Below, piece after piece: positions 57,041-64,000 of a stretch of DNA of 64,000 nt. How positions within the stretch are numbered: position 1 is the stretch's first letter; every line of letters begins with the position of its first letter. The DNA comes from Lutjanus erythropterus (Eukaryota; Chordata; Actinopteri; Lutjaniformes; Lutjanidae). The stretch spans positions 18,767,362-18,831,361 of the forward strand of contig CM034598.1 in NCBI GenBank assembly GCA_020091685.1, given 5' to 3'. A model generated the notes under the pieces. It was not told the DNA's origin and did no database searches. It worked only from the letters and a program-made list of their open reading frames with translations. The position numbers and the translations under genes are program-made.

Positions 57041-60000
57041 ACACAGCCACACACACACACACAAACACACAGCCACAAATTTATGTGTGTGATGCACTCA
57101 GAGCAGGCAGTGGAAATTTCACGACGATGGCTTATTAACTAGGTCTTCGTAACCGAGGGAGACAGCCAGCGAACAGGTTCCCTTAATCTGTCATCATATG
57201 AAAAGACCTGTGATTACATGCTATGAAACACAGACAGGAATGTGTATTCACACATATTAAAAAACATAATGTGACACACCCAAGTACTGTATGTTCACAT
57301 GCAAACAGAGACACGTGCATCAGTTGTTGCAGCATATACAGTACATACAACGCACCGCACTCACAGGAGGTCAAGAGCACCATCTGTGCATGTTCAATAC
57401 TTAATTAGATTCACAGCCACTGAATAATGTATTTGTGGTACAGAAATACCTGAGATTACAACGGGGTCCATTTTCGACACATTTTACATCAACATATTTG
57501 AAATCATCATGTTTTTCTTTTCCGTTTCCTGCACAGCTTGTCTGGTGGCAAGCCGACTGGTCTCAGTCTCATTAACTCGAGGGTTCTTAGGTTATTAAAG
57601 TGACACTCCACCCAGAAATTTATTATCAAACACTCTTTTTCTCTCTCTGTAGGCTTGAAGAGTCAAAAGATTCCTCATTGTTGGAGAAGAGCAGTGTGTT
57701 CATTGGATTGTAATGATTTCCTATTTTCACAGTGGAGAGAAGGTATCAATACCAGCACAGAAATGTCTCAAACTACTCCTGTGGTTTAACATGTCTCTTT
57801 GCTGCCCCTACAGAGTTGCCCTTTCACAGTGTGATGGCCAAGGCCACACAAATGGACAGTTGAGGGTAAAACCATGCACACTCACCTCACTTCTTTGTTC
57901 AATGCACAGGTTAATTTAACTTGCAGTCAGCCACGCCCCAAACAATTCAGGTCCACACTACAGTTTATTTGAGTTATAATTTCTTTATTTTCCTTTAGCT
58001 TTACACTGTTTAAATGGAGTGCACACATTTTCACACTGTAAGGTTAAATTTAGTAATTTTCTGTTGTATTAATCATTTTTCTTTGTCTTCTTTTGAGTTA
58101 CCATGCTGGTGGGGGTGGTTTCCTCCTGGACTGGCAAAAGGTGTGGCAAAGGAGTGGAACCTGTTAAATCCTGTGGCCAGCTCATCAGGCCGTACCATCT
58201 CCAGCCATGTCAGAGGGGGGTTTGGGTTTAGTTAGTTTTTCCTGTGTATTAGTTTTAGTGGATACCTATTTTGTTTTCCCCTTTTGTGTTAGTTGGTTTG
58301 GCCAAGCCAGTATATATGTTCCCTCAGGTTTCATTTTGTGAGGTCAGTTTGTTCGGTTAACACCTTGTTTTGTTGCTGTCGTTTTGAGTATAGTTATATT
58401 CTGTTGACCTCTTTTGTAGGCCTAGTTATTAAGTTCCTGGTTTATATTGTTTGGCATTTTTTGGGTAAGTAAAAACCCTCTTTGCCTCACTGCTTGGTCC
58501 CTGACACACGGATACATGCTAAATGCACCCCTTATGATGGAGCTTTGGGGAGAGTAATAATGTGACACAGTTGTGTATCTTTGGTGCAGTAAAGATCTGT
58601 TTAAGCTTATGAATCAAAAGTGAGTGTTGTACATGAGTAGTTTGAGAAGTTTACAAGGACATTTAGCTGTTTAATAGTAAAAGCCTGAGTGTAATTAGAG
58701 GAGATTCTTGCTCACCACAGCTGCCGATCCCCATCAATTACAACCTTCTTTCAAGTCTGCAAAGGGACTGTGTTTGATACTGTTTGGGATTGTGCCGTTG
58801 CCTTAATGACCTAAAATTGACCTTGAATTAATTAGATTTACTCATTTAGCCATGTATTTTGGGATGCGGTGCAGGTCAACTGTGTGTTTCGGTTTGTGCC
58901 CAGGACAAGATGATCTCCAAAGATTAGATTAACACCCACCACCACCCCCATCTTGTTGCAGATGCATCATACAGCATCTTTTTTCAAATATCTGGCCATA
59001 AAGTCCTTCGAACTGCTGCTGTTGTTTTCTCTTTTCTGAGCACTGACTTTTGATGACTGGCTATTTACTGGAGGAGGTGATGGGTTGGCTGGATGTTAGA
59101 CTTCTGACTTTACTGTAGTGTGACAGACCAAATCATTTTTTTTTACATTAAAGAAATGTTTTTTTTCTCCTGCTAGGACTGCAGCGACAAACTTTAATTT
59201 CATGATTAGTTACAATCAGAGTTGAGCAAAATCAGGTTAAAACTTACCAAACCAAAATTTACAATTAAGCTTGGTAACATAAATTAAAATTAAATTAAAT
59301 AGAATTCAATCAATCATCAATCGGGGTGCTTGCTTAACAAACAAAAAAGATGAAGTAAAAAAAATATTAGTACCGGTCCTAAATTGAGCTGTAAAAAGAG
59401 GGAGGCTTAACTTCCAATTGCTTGTATTCCTTAAAACAAAGAAACAAAGAAACAAACAAATAAATAATGTTTATTGTTTGCGAACTAGCTAAAAAGTTGA
59501 GAAAAATTATGGACACTTTTAGTTGACTAGATCAATAGCTGAAAATTATGTCTCAAATGGCTTTTTACAGTGTCATTTGTTTATTTTTTGTGTACTGTTA
59601 ATGTAATGTCTATATTATTTGCTAAGCGTATGAACTGATTTGGTGGTTAATGAGTTTCTCCAGTGGGCATTAATAAAGTTTTGCAGTCTAATCTAATCTA
59701 AAACATTAGCTGTTTGCTAGCTAGCTAAAAGGTTAGTTAGCCTAGTTAACTTTTTCATGATGACTCTAATTTACTCTCTTAAAAGAAACTTTTTAAGTTT
59801 TCATAATCCATCTTAAAAGGCAGCCATTTTAAAAATGTTACCTCCTCAAGTGTAAATTTAAAGTTAATACTGGATCACATTTTAAGTTGTAGTTTAAAGT
59901 TTTGGTGCAAAAGAATTCAATTTAAACTAGGTTTAAAATAAAAACTGAGATATAAAGAGAGATTTAATTCATTTAAAAGTAGTTTTTAAAGTTTGGTGCA

Positions 60001-61384
60001 ACATAATTTGAAGTTAAATCATGATTTAATTTAGTTTAAAAAACCGGCCAAGCCTATATCAAGTAGGAAAGTAAAAAGATAAAAAGAAAAAAAAAGCTTT
60101 TATGTAACTCATAAATGTTAGATAAAGTTTTCACAAATATTAGCCACCACCCACAGCCACCCCCCCCAGCCCTCCCATGCCTATGTTTCGGCAGCCCTGG
60201 CCCTTAAGGTTGAACATTACAATTTATGTTGTACTTTTTCTTACTGTGTGATCACTTTTAATGCCAAAGTATCTGACATATGACAAAGGATGGCTGATGA
60301 CTAATGTCACATTAATGCCTCTTTATGTAATGAAGAGGTTGATTCATTGCTACCAAAGTCGAAGTGTGTCACACAGTGTAAGGACGGGTTATGTAAAAAC
60401 TGTGTCAGCCTTGTACATCTGTTCCAACTACACAGAAAACAATGCAGAAATGAAAACTGATATCACGCTGGAACTCAAAAAGCAGGAGACTTGTAATGCC
60501 TATGTATCTCCTCACTGTCAACACTGACGTGCTCATAAAACATGAGGCCTCATTTTAAGTCAAACAGGAAATAGCCTGCACAATCCTGGGAACAAACAAG
60601 AGAGGACAGCGGTGCGGTTTGATTGGGCCGTGAACGGTCGCTGTCGTTACAAAGCACCACTGTAAGCTCCATCGATTATCAAAGGGCTCCGAGCTCAGAC
60701 GGGGAGTCTACTGATCTTTCCCAAGCTCAGACATGAAAAGCCCCCAGTGACAGCTCGTAGCCTGGGCTGGATCACGCCGCTGTGGCGGCGGTGGGGGGGG
60801 TTGGGGTGAGTTGGGGGTGGGCGGGGACTTCTGTGGTGCCTGTTTTCTAACCACCTGCTCCACAGGCCGTGGTTTTGTTTTCTTGTTTTCTCTCTAACGC
60901 TGCGCCTGTCAGGGGCGACAACGATGTGCTTTCATGTGAACTCGGGCCAGCGACGACATAGGTGTGTGAGAGACACTTGGTAAAACAATGCAAGACAACC
61001 TTTTATTATGGCAGCTCATTACTTTTTAACCAGTGTAATCGACGCGCTGCTCCTCATGAATTATTCACAGGTGAGTTCGTCACAAAGTGACAGGGGAGAT
61101 AGCAGAGCGAAGTAGTGAAAAACAAGCACAAAAATAGGAGAAGGCATATGTTGAGAAAGTGATGCAGTGATACATTTCTTCATACCCTCCATTTACTTAC
61201 AAAGACTTTAACACTAAGGCTATTGATTGTGTATGTGAGCCTACACCCTGTAACAGTCAGGGTGTTGAGCATGTGGATCGCACATTGAGAGTTCCTTTAA
61301 CTAGTACATGAGAAAGAACCATTTGAACTACAGTGTGTTCTCCTCTCATCATCAGTATTTGACAGAGAAAAGGAAATTAGTGTC
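57041..61384. other. gene-free stretch; diverged repeats and one regulatory-looking block
   Basis: No gene. 57595-57700 resembles a teleost repeat end (TTAAAGTGACACTCCACCCA). 58130-58505 ends in TGACACACGG after T/G-rich DNA and could be an LTR remnant. 59200-60100 is AT-rich. 60600-61080 is GC-rich with CCATCGATTATCAAAGGGC and a G-run (60790-60830), a possible regulatory block. Confidence 0.35.
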
Positions 61385-62650
61385 GTAGTATTAGAGACCG
61401 GCCTTAGTCTTGAGGCTGGTCTCAAGACCACTTTTGAAGGTCTCTGTCTCATCTCGCAATCGACTGTATTTTTTATTTTATTTCAAGACCAGTCGCCACA
61501 ACTGTCATGATATCACTGAATTATCTGTGCATTGTCTACATTTATTTGTCAGTTACTGCCATTGGATGTAAAATGTCCTGCTTCAAATTCAAACAATAAC
61601 TTGACTCATTTCTAATTGGAAATTTCTGTTGGCATTACGGCATGCACACATATGCACTCCAAAAAGTGAATGTGGGAGATAGAATAAGATGTCCAATAGG
61701 AGATGTCAGCCAAATCTTCGTAACAAAATTTGGCTACCTAAACCACAAAGTGTTCATCTGCAAAACAGCATCTAAAACACAAAGTCTAAATTCTGAAATG
61801 CAACACTTACTAAGACGGCTGGGACCACATCAAACTTTTATCAGCGTTTAGCAAGGAGAATAAAGGAAGGTAAGCTAAGAGTAACTGATGCAAACTAGCT
61901 AACTAAGAAGTTATGTTTTTGCTTGTAATAAACGAGGCAGGCCCAATAAAGCTATGTACATAGGCAATGTATATACAGTTCTGTTACATCAACTTTAGCT
62001 AGTGTTCTGCCTCCTCAAAGTCTTCATCTTGTCTCAGTCTCAATCATATTTTCCATCATCCTTCAAAATAAAAAAATCGAGGACTTTGTTTCCTGCATTT
62101 TGGTGACTTTAACAGAGTGAAAATGACAAAACAATAAATAAATATAATAATCTGCAAACAGCAGTTTAAGTTATTTACCTTAAATTTTATTTTTAAGTCT
62201 CAGAAAAGAATGCAGAATAAATTGCCCCTCTGGCGTGAACTTGCACAGATCTCTGGCATAAACTAATAAACTAGTACTGACCCTAAAAGAAAATTGATGC
62301 TGCAGATATTACAAAATACATTCCCCTTTACTTTAAAACTTTCCTTAAGAAATTCTTCTTTCCAGGAAGTCTGGATTGGTGCATCTGTATTGTTGTCCAT
62401 GTGGAAACAGTAGATTTTTGGAGTCACGGGGCTTATATATACTGTACACTGTCAGAAACAGGTTGTGATAAGGAAAACAACAACAACAAAAAAATATGTG
62501 AAAATTTGTCATAAATCAGGAGATATACAGGAGAATTGTGATTCAGGGAGGAAACAGGGAGAGGATAATGACAGTTGGCAAGTATGGTCTCGACACAAGT
62601 CTTGCTCATCACTTGGTCTTGGTTTAGGTGGTCTTGACTACAGAACTGTA
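61385..62650. mobile_element. non-autonomous element with GTCTTGAGNCTGGTCTCAAGACC ends
   Basis: The left end holds GAGACCGGCCTTAGTCTTGA, GGCTGGTCTCAAGACCAC and GGTCTCTGTCTCATCTCGC. The right end holds GTCTCGACACAAGTCTTGCT, CTTGGTCTTGGTTTAG and GTCTTGACTACAGAACTG. I recognise both as ends of one teleost repeat family. The AT-rich interior has no transposase frame. Confidence 0.55.
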
Positions 62651-62792
62651 GGAAGTATAAAAAGGATGTGGGAGCTGCTAAAGAGAGGTCAAAACATTGA
62701 GTCAGGAGCATCTTTCTCCGTTAGACCACCTGAGAGGCTGAGCTGGTCCACTGAGGAGTTTTTTCTGCAGTGACAAGTTTGTTTGTGTGTGT

Positions 62793-62833
62793 TTGAGAGA
62801 GAGAGAGAGAGAGAGAGGGAGAGAAAGAAAGAG
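62793..62833. repeat. (GA)n purine repeat
   Basis: A GAGA run degenerating into GAAA/GAGG. Confidence 0.93.
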
Positions 62834-63965
62834 GGAAATAGAGGCTGCATGAAAGTAGATCACACCTTTGTCACTGCTCTTTCCACCAGCTGCACCTCAT
62901 ATCATTTCTTTGCTCATATTTTCCCATTTTAACTTCCTGCCCGGTGGTGACTAAAACCTCCAATCAGATAGAAATTAACTGGCCTGTTCTGAATCACTCT
63001 GATGCAGAAACCAAATCTGGAGGTTTTGCAACTTGAGTGACGGAACCGAAACTGAAATCTAAAACCAGCTACGTGTTTTTTTGCTGAGTGGTTCACACAG
63101 CTGTATCGACACGGTGAGTCTATTCATAGACTTTTGCCGACTCCATGACTCCCCTGAGAGTCTGCCGATGCCGCCACATGCCCCTGAGGTTCACGGCTTT
63201 ATAAAACATCCATGATCAATTAGACACCAATTAAACAACGTGTTAATGAGCTGCCTAATGACTTAACAGCCATATTTCCTCTGTGAGGTTTCCCAGAAAT
63301 AGCTCAGGGCGAGAGCGGGTAACAGGAGTCATGGAGTGGGCGTGCACTATGACTCAACTTTGCTGTCAGTGTGTCTTATTCTCTTGACCTCTCCTCACTC
63401 GTTTTCTGTGTTTTTTGGGTCAGGTGTATAAACTTAGCCTTGGCTTGTTGAGCTGTTTCCAGATTCCATAATTACACAACTAGACAGGCTAAGAATTTTC
63501 ATCTTGCATTGCATAAAACACCCCGTGGTCGGTTTTCTATTAAATATCATGGAGAAATCTCGTGGAATGAAATTTACATTTGATGGATTCTTCTGTGTCA
63601 TTATGTACAAAAAAGGATTTAGAAATGCCCTGCTGTTAACAAACATTTGATTTGGAAAAATTATGATTATTCTTAGAAGCTGTTGTCTAAACTGTAAACA
63701 TGGAAACTCCTCCTGCAGCTGTTTTCTGTGTATTTTTAACGGTGTAGATGACTGGAAATCTACACATTTTTATATGTGCAATTCTCAACACAGATCTTTT
63801 AAATGTAACAGTGATTTTACATTGTTTGTGTTTTGACTTTTGCATATTTTTTGGGTGTTTTTCACATAAGCTGTTACAAGTTTCTACCACACTCTCAAAC
63901 TATACTTAATACACACTTTCATATTTCCTTCATATGTTTCGGGTTTTTTTGTATTTATGTGTGTG
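62834..63965. other. gene-free stretch with a candidate conserved block
   Basis: No gene. 63170-63330 holds ATGATCAATTAGACACC, AATTAAACAACGTGTTAATG and GCCTAATGACTTAACAGCC, which is homeobox-site-rich and repeat-free. The remainder is AT-rich. Confidence 0.4.
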
Positions 63966-64000
63966 ATTCATAAATAAACAAACACAAACAAACAAACAAA
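63966..64000. repeat. (AAAC)n simple repeat at the window edge
   Basis: CATAAATAAACAAACACAAA-type tetranucleotide run, cut by the window boundary. Confidence 0.9.

Overview
The window is animal, and almost certainly ray-finned fish, nuclear DNA. It is AT-rich, has no operons, and carries many dinucleotide microsatellites and many short interspersed elements that I recognise as teleost families. The one gene I can name encodes a vertebrate-type Egr1. The repeat families look percomorph-like, but that is inference from memory and the species cannot be named.

The only confident protein-coding gene is egr1, on the minus strand. Coding exon 1 is 15822-16032, an 871-bp intron follows, and coding exon 2 is 13626-14950; together they encode 511 residues. 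The 3' UTR runs to about 12345, with a poly(A) signal at 12369-12374. The 5' UTR runs to about 16530. The promoter holds a TATA box (16556-16564), a CRE (16575-16582), a CArG/Ets/CArG block (16588-16620) and two distal CArG boxes (16876-16885, 16932-16941). This order matches the serum- and activity-responsive promoter of mammalian EGR1, so the immediate-early control logic appears conserved.

1-12344, downstream of egr1: microsatellite at the left edge, a long hairpin, a probable DNA element (3341-4845), a 1.2-kb tandem array with CACTGTA ends (5921-7150), and MITE pieces (8743-9052, 9057-9310, 10738-10861). No gene is seen.

16533-20066, upstream of egr1: promoter, GC-rich non-repeat DNA, a MITE nested in another MITE, a GATA microsatellite, and one small candidate coding exon on the plus strand (19275-19342) that I cannot assign.

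20070-64000: gene-poor. It holds a tandem-unit MITE, a PIF/Harbinger transposase fragment, two foldback elements, two related transposons with CAGGCCTATTC ends (one split by a SINE and a CAA repeat), two tRNA-derived SINEs with visible target-site duplications, a diverged direct repeat 4.4 kb apart, and several non-repeat GC-balanced islands that could be regulatory. X-box (RFX) motifs recur five times.

No previously undescribed multi-gene system could be supported. The most useful leads are the orphan exon, the conserved egr1 promoter grammar, the X-box series, and the nested or duplicated elements.
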